A DNA stretch of 14,974 nucleotides from CAWUJK01 sp963922865 (GCA_963922865.1 CAWUJK010000032.1:1-14974), one strand, 5' to 3'; counted from the first letter of the stretch, positions 1 through 9,250 are shown. Notes: generated from the sequence alone by a model not told the origin. Program-made: numbers and translations.

Positions 1-919
1 TTACTTTTCTTACTATTTAACAAAGGATAGAAAATACTTCCAACTACTATCCTTTCTAGAAGACCAACCCGAAACAACATCTAAGCTAAACAATCTAAAT
101 AAACTAAACAACCTAAACAATTTAAAAACAACTCAAGCGATAGACTATGAGAGTAGATATCCTTATGTAGAGTGAAAGAAACTATGAATACTAACTACAG
201 ATAAGAATGAGCCAATCCAAGAAGTTCAATCAGGTTCACTAGATATATCTAATGTATGAACAAGTAAGACTTACAAATCGTATTTAAAAACTGAAGAAGT
301 AATCACTTGAAATTGAACGCTATTCAAAGACTTATGAAAAGTAGCAAAGAGTTGATGAAGATGATATAGCTCTAGTTGAAACACTATAGTTTATGAAAAT
401 TTGGATTGAGATAATGAAATTGAGACTTCACCTATATTACATGCTACTGCAAATCTTACCTGAAATAAAAAATTAGTTTTTTTATATTTGCCTGCAAATA
501 CAAAAATATCTAGTAACTCAGATTATCAAAACTACTGTTATGATAAAGGATTTAATTGAAATAAAAACCAATCAACGGGTTATGATTATACTAATGCATC
601 AATGCAAAATAGTTCTTCTTACTACTGTAAAAGTTATTGTTGTTATCTATGACATTGAAATAATATGAAAAACTTTATAAATAATTTTCAAAATTTTTGA
701 CTTCCTATTAATACAAATCTTCGTGTTTTAGATAGAGGATGTGGTAATTATTCAAATTCTACATATGTTTCATGAATAAATACTACCGATTCTTTAAGTG
801 TATCTTGAACAAGTTCTTATACATATAATTCAAATAATTATTGAACTCAAGATTATAATAGTACTAGTTCACCTTTACAGTTTAGTTCTGCTTGAGTTAT
901 AGTTTGCCAAGAAAGATAA
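1..919 (+). CDS. C-terminal part of a large prepilin-like secreted protein (5' end outside window)
   Basis: The reading frame starts at base 2 and runs 305 codons to TAA at 917-919, with many TGA codons read as glycine. The first visible residues (YFSYYLTKDRKYFQLLSFLE) resemble the stretch just after the N-terminal helix of CPR type IV prepilins. A Leu/Asn/Lys-rich linker follows (about residues 30-43), and then a Ser/Asn/Tyr/Gly-rich domain with six cysteines (for example YCYDKG, YYCKSYCCY, RGCGNY and the near-terminal VCQER). That composition suits an exported, disulfide-stabilised surface domain. The cleavage motif that would prove a prepilin lies upstream of the window, so the class is inferred from the post-helix segment and from the complete-looking prepilin start at 14880. 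A strong terminator follows 31 bases after the stop. The cargo or adhesin function is unknown. Confidence 0.6.
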
Positions 920-950
920 TTAATTTTCAAAAACTATGTTTATAATTTTC

Positions 951-988
951 AAAAAAATTATGTTGACCTAATACAACATAATTTTTTT
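951..988 (+). terminator. Rho-independent terminator after the prepilin gene, with a duplicated 3' arm
   Basis: A perfect 15-bp inverted repeat, AAAAAAATTATGTTG (951-965) and CAACATAATTTTTTT (974-988), encloses an 8-nt loop, and the 3' arm supplies the U-tract. The 3' arm is repeated directly at 993-1008 (CAACATAA plus eight T), so the 5' arm could pair with either copy. It ends the gene at 1-919 and separates it from the helicase gene. Confidence 0.85.
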
Positions 989-1093
989 ATTGCAACATAA
1001 TTTTTTTTCTATAAACTAAATAAAACCTTTTTTATAATTACTTTTTTAGAGTTATTTTTACTGATTAAGTTTCAAACAAAAACCAAAAAAACC

Positions 1094-3334
1094 ATGAAAC
1101 CAAACCCAAAACAACAACAAGCCATAGAAAAAATAAGCTGACCCCTTTTGATTATAGCCTGAGCATGAAGCTGAAAAACAGCAACACTTTCTATGCGAGT
1201 TCAAAATATGATAAAAGAAAAATGAATCTCTCCCGGCTCAATCTTAATGGTAACATTTACCAACAAAGCAGCAAACGAGATGAAACAAAGAGTAGCTAAA
1301 ACCCTAGAAACAAACCCACCCAAAACCTTGTTTGCAGATATAAATTTTCCCACTATTTGAACATTTCACTCTATTTGAATCTATTTTTTAAAAACATTTT
1401 TAAAAACTAAACATAACTTGTATGAAGAAATAAGCAGTAAAATATGATTAAAAAAAGACTTTGTTATTTATGATGAAAGCGATAAAATATCAGTTTTAAA
1501 AAACATCATAAAAATGGAGCTAAACCTAGACGAAAAAGAATATAAACCAAAACAAATAGCATCCTATATAAGTAACGCAAAAAGCTCTCTTGTAAACTCA
1601 AAACAATATGAAAACCAAATAGACAATTCACTAAAACAAGTAGTTTGGGAAATCTATAGCATATATGAAAAAAAATTGATAGTAAACAACGCTATGGATT
1701 TTGATGACATTTTAATAAAAACTCTATATCTATTAAAAATACCACAAGTCTTGGAATACTATCAAGAAAAATATAAGTACCTAATGATAGACGAATACCA
1801 AGATACAAACAAACCACAATACGAAATAGTCAAACTCCTTGCCTGAAAATATAAAAACTTGGCTGTAGTTGGTGATGATAGCCAGTCAATCTATTCTTGG
1901 CGTTGAGCCAATCTACAAAATATTCTAAACTTTAAAAAAGACTACCCCCAAGCAGAAATAATAAAACTAGAACAAAATTATAGATCTACTAAAAATATTA
2001 TAAAATCAGCAAATAGCCTTATAAAAAACAACAATACCTGAGTTCAAAAAAATCTTTGGACAAATAATTCCTCTTGAGAAAAAATAACACTCATTGAAGC
2101 ACTAGACGATAAAATGGAAGCCAAAATAGTAGCAAAAATAATAAAAGATAAAAACTGAAACTACAAAGATAATTTGATACTATATAGAACAAACTCACAA
2201 TCAAGACAAATGGAAGAAGCATTGTTAGTTCAAAACATACCCTACAAAGTTGTTTGAGGATTAAAATTTTATGATAGAAAAGAAATAAAAGATTTATTAG
2301 CATATTTAAAAATTATTTTTAATCCAGAAGATCTAGTCAGTATGAAAAGAATAATAAATACCCCAACAAGAAAAATATGAGATAAATCAGTGGAAATTTT
2401 GGATAATTATAGTTCCAATTTTTGAATATCATACCTAGAAGTTATGCAAAATATATTAGAAATTGAAGAATTAAAACCAGCAGCAAAAAAAGCTATTTCT
2501 GATTTTAACACTATAATAGAACAGTTAATAATAAAAAGCCAAAAAGTAGAAGTTATAGATTTGATAAAAGAAATACTAAAACTTACAAACTATGAAAATT
2601 ATATAACTGATTGACTAACAAGCGAAGAAAAACAATCAAAACTAGACAACATAAACGAATTAATAAACCTAGCCTGAGAATATAGTTGACTTTGAAACCG
2701 AGAAAGTTTAAGTCAGTTTTTGGAAGAAGTATCTATTTTAACCGATATTGACAAACCTAAATCCAGTGAAACCAACCAAGAAACAGACTATGTTACACTT
2801 ATGACAGTACATACAAGTAAATGACTAGAAGAAAAAAGAGTTTTTGTTTTAGGATTGGAAGATGGAATATTTCCAAGTTTTAGATCTATAAATGACTCAA
2901 ATGCACTTGAAGAAGAAAGAAGACTTATGTATGTTGCTATGACTAGAGCTAGAGAAGAATTATACCTAAGTAAAGCAAAAGAAAGATTTTATTTTTGAGA
3001 TTATGTAAGAAACCTTGAAAGTAGATTTTTATGAGAAATTGATGATAACTTAATACAAAATTATGATATTTGAGATTTTTTCCCTAAAAAAGATAGTTTT
3101 TTTTGAAATAACCTAGCCAATTTTCAAGAAATTGATCTTGATAAAAATACAAAAATAGTACGAAAAATAGCCAATAATGATATTTCTAATTTTTCTAAAT
3201 GAGATAACATATACCATACAAAATTTTGAAACTGAATAATTACAATACTAAATTGAGAAATAGCAGATGTTGCCTTTTCTGGAATATGAATAAAAAAAAT
3301 GAATATAAAAATAGCACCAATAAAAAAACTATAA
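1094..3334 (+). CDS. uvrD/pcrA: UvrD/PcrA-family superfamily 1A DNA helicase
   Basis: This 746-aa ATP-dependent 3'-5' DNA helicase of the UvrD/PcrA/Rep family acts in nucleotide excision repair and in clearing replication or transcription blocks. All SF1A motifs are visible: Walker A AGAGSGKT (residues 22-29), motif Ia TFTNKAANEMKQR, Walker B DEYQDT (233-238), motif III GDDSQSIYSWRGA (from 260), LEQNYRS, motif V TVHTSKGLE (571-579) and motif VI RRLMYVAMTRAR (609-620). Residues about 700-746 (FSKGDNIYHTKFGNG... API) match the C-terminal Tudor-like domain of PcrA/UvrD, which binds RNA polymerase. Length is normal for PcrA. The frame is open only if TGA is glycine: the three Walker A glycines are all TGA. 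The ATG at 1094 directly precedes the Q-motif-like KPNPKQQQAI. No Shine-Dalgarno is seen. UvrD, PcrA and Rep cannot be separated here, though the Tudor-like tail favours PcrA/UvrD. Confidence 0.95.
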
Positions 3335-3367
3335 AAAGAGCTTATCTTATAGATATAAGCTCTTTTT
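3333..3367. terminator. Shared bidirectional terminator between convergent genes
   Basis: AAAAAGAGCTTAT (3333-3345) pairs perfectly with ATAAGCTCTTTTT (3355-3367) around a 9-nt loop. A U-rich tail lies on both sides: TTTTTGTTTT on the plus strand, and the complement of the A-run before 3333 on the minus strand. The hairpin overlaps the helicase stop (3332-3334) and contains the stop of the minus-strand gene (3342-3344), so it can end both transcripts. Confidence 0.85.
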
Positions 3368-4352
3368 GTTTTACGATTTTCCAATTTTTATCATTTTTTT
3401 GTAAAAGCTTTAAAACTCAAGAAAAATGTAGTTTTCAATAAGTAACATATATTTTATCATAACTACTTTCTATTATTTGTTTTGCTAGAATTTTATCTCT
3501 TCAGTCTATAATTATTTTGAATAAATGTTTGTTTGCAAAACTATCCTTTATTGTATTTTGAAGTCAATCACTTTTTATTAAAAAGTTTAATATGGATTTG
3601 TTAACAAAAATCATTATTTTTAATTGTCTTTCATTGAGTTTTGAAAGTGAGTCCATAATCTCACTGTTTAAATTAATAACTTCTTTTTCTTTTTTAGTCC
3701 CATCTCAAGTTTTTATATCTAACTTTTCATATTCACTGATTACCCAATCTATGGATACATCCACATTAAAATCTAGATTATTTACTAAACCCATATATAT
3801 TTTATTATTTTGATGCGTGACTCAATAAAGTTTGGCAAAATTTTTATATAAATCATTGTCAAAATTTAATCACATTGCTTTGTTTAATTTTTTATGATTT
3901 TCTATTTTTCAAGGTTTTACTCATTCATAAAAGTAAACAAAACGCTTATTTTTATACTCTATTAAATTGTTTTTAACCTCTTTGTAAAAACTTTCTGCTC
4001 ATATATGACTCATTTCTTGGAAAACAACAGTTTTTTTTCAGTTTGAAATTGTATATTCTATCATTTTCGCGGGAGAAATATATATCTGATAATATCCGAA
4101 AAATCATAGCATTATTGCTAAAATAACAATACTTAAAGATATTTTTTTGATAAAGTTTATTAAAAAATTTTGGTAGTCTCAAGAACTAATAGCAATCTTT
4201 CTTATTTTTTTGTATATCAAGCGTAACCCATAAAATACAGTTCAATAAAAAACTATAAATATAATAAATTTTATTGTAGATTGAAGGTATCACACATATA
4301 AAATAGAAAAAAATACTAAAAATATAGATAAGTAATATATATAATTTTTCAC
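3342..4352 (-). CDS. Membrane protein with a TraB/Tiki-like domain
   Basis: This 336-aa protein is visible only with TGA as glycine. Three hydrophobic segments come first (about residues 4-24, 27-46 and 70-90), then a soluble domain from about 105. That domain begins with a beta strand and a conserved-looking histidine (KKTVVFQEMSHIGAESF, H116). It ends with RDKILAKQIIESS...KIYVTYGKLHFSGVLKLLQK, which resembles the C-terminal motif of the TraB/PrgY/GumN/Tiki superfamily (RN..MA..I, then a Gly-X-X-His-X-X-Gly strand and helix). Bacterial and eukaryotic members are linked to pheromone shutdown or metal-dependent proteolysis, but function here is unproven. The GTG at 4352 is chosen because a TAA lies 12 bases upstream in frame and no in-frame ATG precedes the first TM segment. 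It converges on the helicase gene and diverges from the gene at 4428. Family assignment is by eye and moderate. Confidence 0.7.
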
Positions 4353-4365
4353 TTTGTTTTTTTAT

Positions 4366-4393
4366 TTGATATTTATTACATTTTAACTAAAAT
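4366..4393 (+). promoter_or_regulatory. Putative sigma-70 promoter for the gene at 4428
   Basis: TTGATA (4366-4371), a 16-bp spacer and TAAAAT (4388-4393) predict a start near 4400 and a leader of about 28 nt. The sequence is very AT-rich, so chance matches are common. Position between two divergent genes supports the call. Confidence 0.5.
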
Positions 4394-4406
4394 AAGCATA
4401 ATTCAA
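4380..4406 (-). promoter_or_regulatory. Putative promoter for the TraB-like gene, overlapping the plus-strand promoter
   Basis: On the minus strand, TTGAAT (4401-4406), a 15-bp spacer and TAAAAT (4380-4385) would start transcription about 20 nt before the GTG at 4352. It overlaps the promoter for the divergent gene. The spacer is short, so confidence is low. Confidence 0.35.
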
Positions 4407-4427
4407 TTTATTTTTAAAAAAAAGCAA

Positions 4428-4868
4428 ATGAAAATTATTTCTAAGTTACTTATTGCTTTTATACTACTTTTTTGAATCCTTAGTATAAATACAAGTTTTG
4501 GAAGTTTTAAAAATATTTTTAATAATTCAAAACCTGATGTTCATATTGATTGTTGAGGTTGAAACTGTGATATAGATGAGGGAGTAAAAATAGTAAAAAA
4601 TACTGTTACTGGTATAGAAAAGGAGAGGAGTTTCTCACAATATATTCAAGATATTGCCGCATATTTGCTTTGATTTATATCTATAATAGCCGTTTTATAT
4701 ATAATTTATGCTTGATTTAGAATACTTACTGGAGCTTGAGAGGAGGAAAATTTAAAAAATCAAAAAAAGACTGTGATTTATGTAATTATTTGAATGGCAG
4801 TTATATGGTTAGCATATCCGATCGTCCAATTTGTTATTGATGTTTTGAATTCTCCTTCTACTCCATAA
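4428..4868 (+). CDS. Small two-TM protein resembling CPR type IV secretion pilins (T4SS_pilin-like)
   Basis: This 146-aa protein has an N-terminal signal/TM segment (residues about 5-25) and a short extracytoplasmic region with Cys-Gly-Gly-Gly-Asn-Cys. Two C-terminal TM helices follow, separated by the hydrophilic turn GFRILTGAGEEENLKNQKK. The pattern of TM, 'Y-x-G-F-x-I-L-T-x-A-G', charged Lys-rich turn and TM is typical of VirB2/TrbC-like proteins annotated as type IV secretion pilins in CPR genomes. No VirB4, VirD4 or other secretion partner is present here. The ATG at 4428 follows an A-rich leader without Shine-Dalgarno. It has its own promoter-like sequence and its own terminator, so it is probably transcribed separately from the pilus operon at 4987. 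The family call rests on topology and the turn motif. Confidence 0.65.
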
Positions 4869-4879
4869 ATGTTTTTTAT

Positions 4880-4911
4880 AAAAAGTCTAGAGATAATGCT
4901 CTAGTCTTTTT
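4880..4911 (+). terminator. Rho-independent terminator
   Basis: AAAAAG-T-CTAGAG (4880-4892) pairs with CTCTAG-T-CTTTTT (4899-4911) around the 6-nt loop ATAATG. There is one T-T mismatch in the stem, and more T residues follow (GTTTTTTA). It lies 11 bases after the stop of the small pilin-like gene and isolates it from the pilus operon. Confidence 0.8.
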
Positions 4912-4986
4912 GTTTTTTATTAAAATTTATGTTAAAATTAAACTAAACATAAAACTAGTTTATTTTAAATATTTATATTTCAATTT

Positions 4987-5694
4987 ATGAAACTGGAAAC
5001 TAAACCATTATACAAAATTAAAAAATCTAATCCGTTTTTTTTATCTTTATGATTTTTAATAATTGTAGTTTTTTTGACTCTACTAATTTATATTTATGAT
5101 TTAAATTTATCTAAAAAAAATATACTACTTCAAAAAGAGATTGAAATCAAACAAGCCTCTATTTCTAAACTAGAAAAAAATCCTAAAATAATTATATCTT
5201 TACTTTATAATTCTAGGGAAAACTCTATTAAAAAGCTGGAAAATTATTCAAACATTACTTTGTTTATAGATCATGTATTAAAACTCAGTAGAATTTATAG
5301 TATTAGTTTTAAATGATTTAATTATTCATGATGAGAATTATCTCTTTTAGCTATATCCAGTAGTGAAACTTGAGGTGAAATAAACTATAAAAAAGTCTCT
5401 AAATTTATTTCTGAATATAGAAAAAATGAAAATAAACAAGCCTTGTTTGATTTAGCTTTAGTAAGAAATATAACCACGAGAAATGATTGAGTGGATAATG
5501 TCTTTAATATAAACTTAAATTTAAAGAACAATGTCCTTGCTATAGTAAAAAACCTAGAAAAAGTAAAATTAGAAAATCAAAAAAGACTAAAACTTGAACA
5601 AGAAAATAAGAAAAAGGAATTTGAAAAGAAAAAAGAAGCTTTATTTAAAAAGAAAACTGAAGAAAAAATTAAACTAAACCCAAAAGATAAATAA
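4987..5694 (+). CDS. PilN-like type IV pilus inner-membrane assembly protein with a charged C-terminal tail
   Basis: This 235-aa bitopic membrane protein has a short basic cytoplasmic N-terminus (about 16 residues), one TM helix (about 17-37), a helical region (about 40-95) and a mixed alpha/beta region up to about 185. A tail of about 45 residues made almost only of Lys, Glu, Gln, Asn and Leu follows (188-235) and should form a long helix or coiled coil. Topology, size and position directly before a second protein of the same plan and then PilC fit PilN (GspL-C-like), which with PilO forms the alignment subcomplex of type IV pili. The sequence alone would not prove it; context carries most of the weight. 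It is the first gene of the operon ending at 10069. No PilM precedes it, which is unusual for the canonical pilMNO order. The Lys/Glu tail is not part of usual PilN. Confidence 0.6.
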
Positions 5695-5717
5695 TTTTAC
5701 AACTTTAAAACCTAAAA

Positions 5718-6269
5718 ATGAATAATATAAAAGACAATAAATTTTTTATAATGCTTATAGCTTTGTTTGCATTTTTTATATTAATATTTTTTACTAAAAA
5801 TTATTATACAAACCTACAAGAAAATATTTTAAAAAATGATGCTAACAACATTAAAATAAAAGAACTAGACTTAAAACTGGATGAACTAAATAGCCTTAAA
5901 AATGACTTGAATGATTCTAGTAAACAAAAAACAAAAAACTTAAAAAAGTTTATGTGAGAATTCAATGAAGCTGATCTAGTATTATATATAAACGATTACA
6001 TAGAAAAAACTAATAAATCTGCATGAGATATTGTCCTTTTTCTAGATAATATATCTTTTAGTGAGCCTATAAAATCAGAATTTTGATTTAAAAAAGTAGA
6101 TATAAATTTAAAACTTAAAGTTGCTAACAGATATATTCTAAAAAATATTTTAGATTATTTTGTTAACCAAGATAATAAATATAGTTTTTTTATAACAGAT
6201 TTTTCTTTTCCCATAGAGGAGCTATGACCTTACAAAATTGATATCCCTCTTAAAATGTATGTAAAATAA
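5718..6269 (+). CDS. PilO-like type IV pilus assembly protein
   Basis: This 183-aa protein has one N-terminal TM helix (about 9-27), then a coiled-coil segment with regular Leu/Ile/Lys/Glu spacing (about 30-78), and then a compact domain (about 80-183). The layout is that of PilO/GspM-type proteins, which pair with PilN in the inner-membrane platform. It starts 23 bases after the PilN-like stop and 35 bases before pilC, so it is co-transcribed. The first TGA-free stretch ends at residue 79; beyond that the frame continues through several TGA (glycine) codons to TAA at 6267-6269. Assignment rests on architecture and gene order rather than on a diagnostic motif. Confidence 0.6.
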
Positions 6270-6304
6270 ATACTAAAAAACATTAAAAATTAAAAAATAT
6301 AAAG

Positions 6305-7399
6305 ATGAATTATAATGATTTAGAAAGCCAAGAAGGTTTTATTCTATTTAAAAAAGTAAGCGATAAAGACAAATATAATTTCTATGAATATTTAGCTGTT
6401 ATGCTCAACTCTTGAGTATCTATGTGAGAAACTTTAACTTGAGTTAGTGAAAAATTAGATAATGTTTTTTTTAAGCAAAAAATAAATGAGATACTTGTAT
6501 TTATATCAAGTTGAGATTCACTTTCAAAAGCTATGAAAAAAAATCCATGAATTTTTAGCAAACATGAAATATATATTGTTGAAGCTTGAGAGACAACATG
6601 AAGTTTATCAAAATCTTTAGAATCTTTGGCTTTATCAGTAAAAAAGAATGATATATTAAAGAAAAAAGTTAAATCTTCCCTTAGTTATCCTTTGATTATA
6701 TTTTTATTTTTACTCATAGCAGTTACTATAGTTTTAACCTATGTTATACCATCTCTCATGCCTCTTTTTGAAAACTCTGATGCAAAGCTTCCAATGGCTA
6801 CAATAGCTTTGATATCGACATCAAATTTTTTAAAAAATTATTATTTAGTTTTATTATTCTGACTTTTTAGCTTTTTTGTGTTTATACTTGGCTACAAATC
6901 AACAAAATCTTGAAAAGCTAAAATAGACAATATGATTTTATCTCTACCTTTGCTATGAAATGTTTATAGAAACTATATTATTTCAAATATTTCTTCTGTA
7001 ATGTGAAATCTCATTTGAGCTTGAGTAAGTATTATGAGAGTACTAAAGTTGGTATGAAAATCTTCATGAAGCTATGTTTATGAACAATTATTTGAAGATG
7101 TAGTAAAAAAAGTAGAGTCTTGAAAAAAAATAGTTCAAGCAATGAGAGAAGTTGATGAAGAAAAATTTTATTTTCCCAATTCTTATTTACAGATGTTATC
7201 AGTTTGAGAAAAAACTGCTAATATGCAGGAAATAAATAATAAAATAGTAGATCAATATAGCAGAGAAGTTGATTATTCTTTAAATAATCTTACCAAATGG
7301 ATAGAACCTATAGCTATAATTATAGCAGCTATTTTTGTTTTATGGTTTGCTTTTGCTGTTTTTGGTGCTATACTGCAAGTAACTCAATCGATTGGATAA
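6305..7399 (+). CDS. pilC: PilC/GspF-type pilus assembly platform protein
   Basis: This 364-aa polytopic inner-membrane protein is the platform on which the assembly ATPase acts to add pilins. It has two related T2SSF domains. The first (about residues 25-128) shows FYEYLAVMLNSGVSMGETL, SKHEIYIVEAGETTGSLSKSLESLA and KSSLSYPLI. The second (about 215-330) shows ISNISSVMGNLIGAGVSIMRVL, and FPNSYLQMLSVGEKTANMQE. TM helices lie at about 130-155, 177-197 and 333-360. The motif GE(T/K)T(G/A) after each domain is characteristic of the family. Length is slightly below the usual 400 residues, the shortage being at the N-terminus. Many conserved glycines are TGA codons. It follows the PilN/PilO-like genes and precedes four minor prepilins. 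Confidence 0.92.
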
Positions 7400-7466
7400 A
7401 CTATTATTTTTTATTATTCTTGATTTATAAAATAATTATTTGTATTTTCAACTCTAAAAATTTATT

Positions 7467-8024
7467 ATGAGGATTAACTATAAATGATTTACTCTAATAG
7501 AGATCATAATTGTCATTTCTATTATTTGAATAATGATGACTATGGTCTATACTCCATACAATCTTTTTCAAAGGAAAGCTGAAGTTAGAATCGCTTCTAA
7601 AAGTATCTCCAAAACTATAAGCGAATCTAGAAATATGGCAATTCATTGAGTAGCTTCTAGTAGCTGAAATTTATCTATTTGAGTATATTTTGATAAAGAT
7701 AATAAAAATATTATACAAGTTTTTTCATATCCTTATCAATATTGAACTGGTAACAAAATTGTAGTTGATGATCTTAGTTTATTATCAAACGAAATTGATT
7801 TATGAAAAAATATATGGATAGAAAAAATAGCAGGCAAAACAAAGGTTTTATTTTTCTTTGAAGCTATTTCTTGAGAATGATATTATTTTGATTTTGAAAA
7901 TACTAAAAATGACTTACTTATACCAAACAATAAAATAGAAATAGAATTTTCCTATAAATGAGCCTTGAAATTTTTAAGAAATAAATTAGAGTTTTATACT
8001 AAAACTTATATAATTGATTATTAA
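7467..8024 (+). CDS. Minor prepilin, GspH/FimT-like
   Basis: This 185-aa protein has a class III prepilin signal: a 7-residue basic leader ending in glycine (MRINYKG, the glycine being TGA), cleavage before Phe8, and FTLIEIIIVISIIGIMMT as the hydrophobic helix with the required Glu at mature position 5. A C-terminal globular domain follows. As the first of four prepilin genes directly behind pilC, it occupies the place of GspH/FimT in the H-I-J-K order of minor pseudopilins that prime fibre assembly. It starts 67 bases after pilC and ends 3 bases before the next ATG. H versus another minor pilin is inferred from gene order only. Confidence 0.8.
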
Positions 8025-8027
8025 AAG

Positions 8028-8648
8028 ATGAAGAAAATTTCTAACATTTCTGCTTTTGGTGTTATAGAAGTAATGATTGCTATATTTATATTTGGACTAT
8101 GAATGGCATCTATTTTTATGGTTATAAGTTCTAGTATTAATATAAATAATATGAATAAAAATCATATAATTGCTAGTAATTTATCAAGAGAAGCTATAGA
8201 AATAATTAGAAATTTAAGAGATTTAAACTATAAAACATATCATGAATATGACTGGATACCAAACAGTTCAAATAATTTTGATATCTCTTTTATGACATGA
8301 ACTTATTATAGAGTAGAAAATGATTTTTCTTCAAGTCATTTTCCTTTTAAAATAGACTCTTCTAAAAATCAAAATTTTAGCAGTAATTCTCAAAATGATT
8401 TTATAAACTGAAAATTTGATGATTATGTACTGTGTATAAAAAAGGATACAAATTTTTATAGTCATATTTGTGATTGAAATGATAAAAAAACTAAAATCTA
8501 TAGGTATGTATATTTAGAAGAATTAAGAGATGAGTCTTGAAATATAATACCTGATGCTATAAAACTTAAATCAAAAGTTGTATGGTATTCAAGATGATAT
8601 CATGAGTTTGAAATAAATACTATTTTGGCTGATTTTAATAGATTATAG
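8028..8648 (+). CDS. Minor prepilin, GspI/PilV-like
   Basis: This 206-aa prepilin has the leader MKKISNISA, then FGVIEVMIAIFIFGLG as the hydrophobic helix, with Glu at mature position 5. The residue before the cleavage point is alanine instead of the usual glycine, and mature positions 2-4 read G-V-I rather than T-L-V/L. The EVM(I/V)AI.IF stretch is typical of GspI/PilV proteins, as is its place second in the cluster. The C-terminal domain has two cysteines about 18 residues apart (VLCIKK...HICDG) that could form a disulfide. It starts 3 bases after the previous stop, so translation is probably coupled. The stop is TAG. Confidence 0.78.
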
Positions 8649-8659
8649 TTTAAATTATT

Positions 8660-9250
8660 ATGAATAAAAAAGCTTTTACACTTGTTGAAATTATAGTTTC
8701 CATTACTATATTTATGATTGTTATGGTTTCTGTTTTACAAATTTTTTTACTTAGCTCAAACTTAAGTAATAAAATAGATATAAATAGGCAAATACAAGAA
8801 AACATAAAAAATCTAACCGAGACTATCGCCGAAGATATGAGAAAAACCCCCATACTATGAGTTAAAAAAAATATTATTGATAATTATAAGCTATCAAATA
8901 ATTTTAGCATAGAAAATGGTAGTTTGTTAAAAATATGATCTAATAGTTATTATTTGTCTGATTCTGAAAATTCATTAGGATATTCAAGAATTGAATTTGA
9001 TGATATTGATTCTAAATGTGCTAGTTTAAAAAATAATTGTTTTTTAGTAAAAAATGATAGTAAACTAACAAACTCATGGGTTTCTTTTGAAAAACTAAAT
9101 TTTACTATAATGTGAGAAAAAAATAGAAAGCTTGTTTTAAATTTTACTATTAGACCCTCAACCAAAAAATGAATTAGTTCAAAAATTATAAAAGATTCTA
9201 AACTAATTTTTCAGACAACTATTAGTGAAAGATTCATAAAAACAAACTAA
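8660..9250 (+). CDS. Minor prepilin, GspJ/PilW-like
   Basis: This 196-aa prepilin has the very short leader MNKKA, then FTLVEIIVSITIFMIVMVSV, with Glu at mature position 5. As in the preceding gene, the residue before the cleavage site is alanine. The helix is followed by a long amphipathic stretch (SNLSNKIDINRQIQENIKNLTETIAEDMRKTP) typical of GspJ/PilW, then a beta-rich domain with two cysteines seven residues apart (SKCASLKNNCF). It starts 11 bases after the previous stop. GspJ identity is inferred from its third place in the order and from the '..IAEDMR' region, which resembles the 'l..DlR/L' region of that family. Confidence 0.8.

Noticed and set aside
3973..4182. 69-codon minus-strand reading frame inside the TraB-like gene
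   Set aside because: It is another frame of the gene at 3342-4352. The TGA-glycine frame gives membrane helices and a conserved C-terminal motif.
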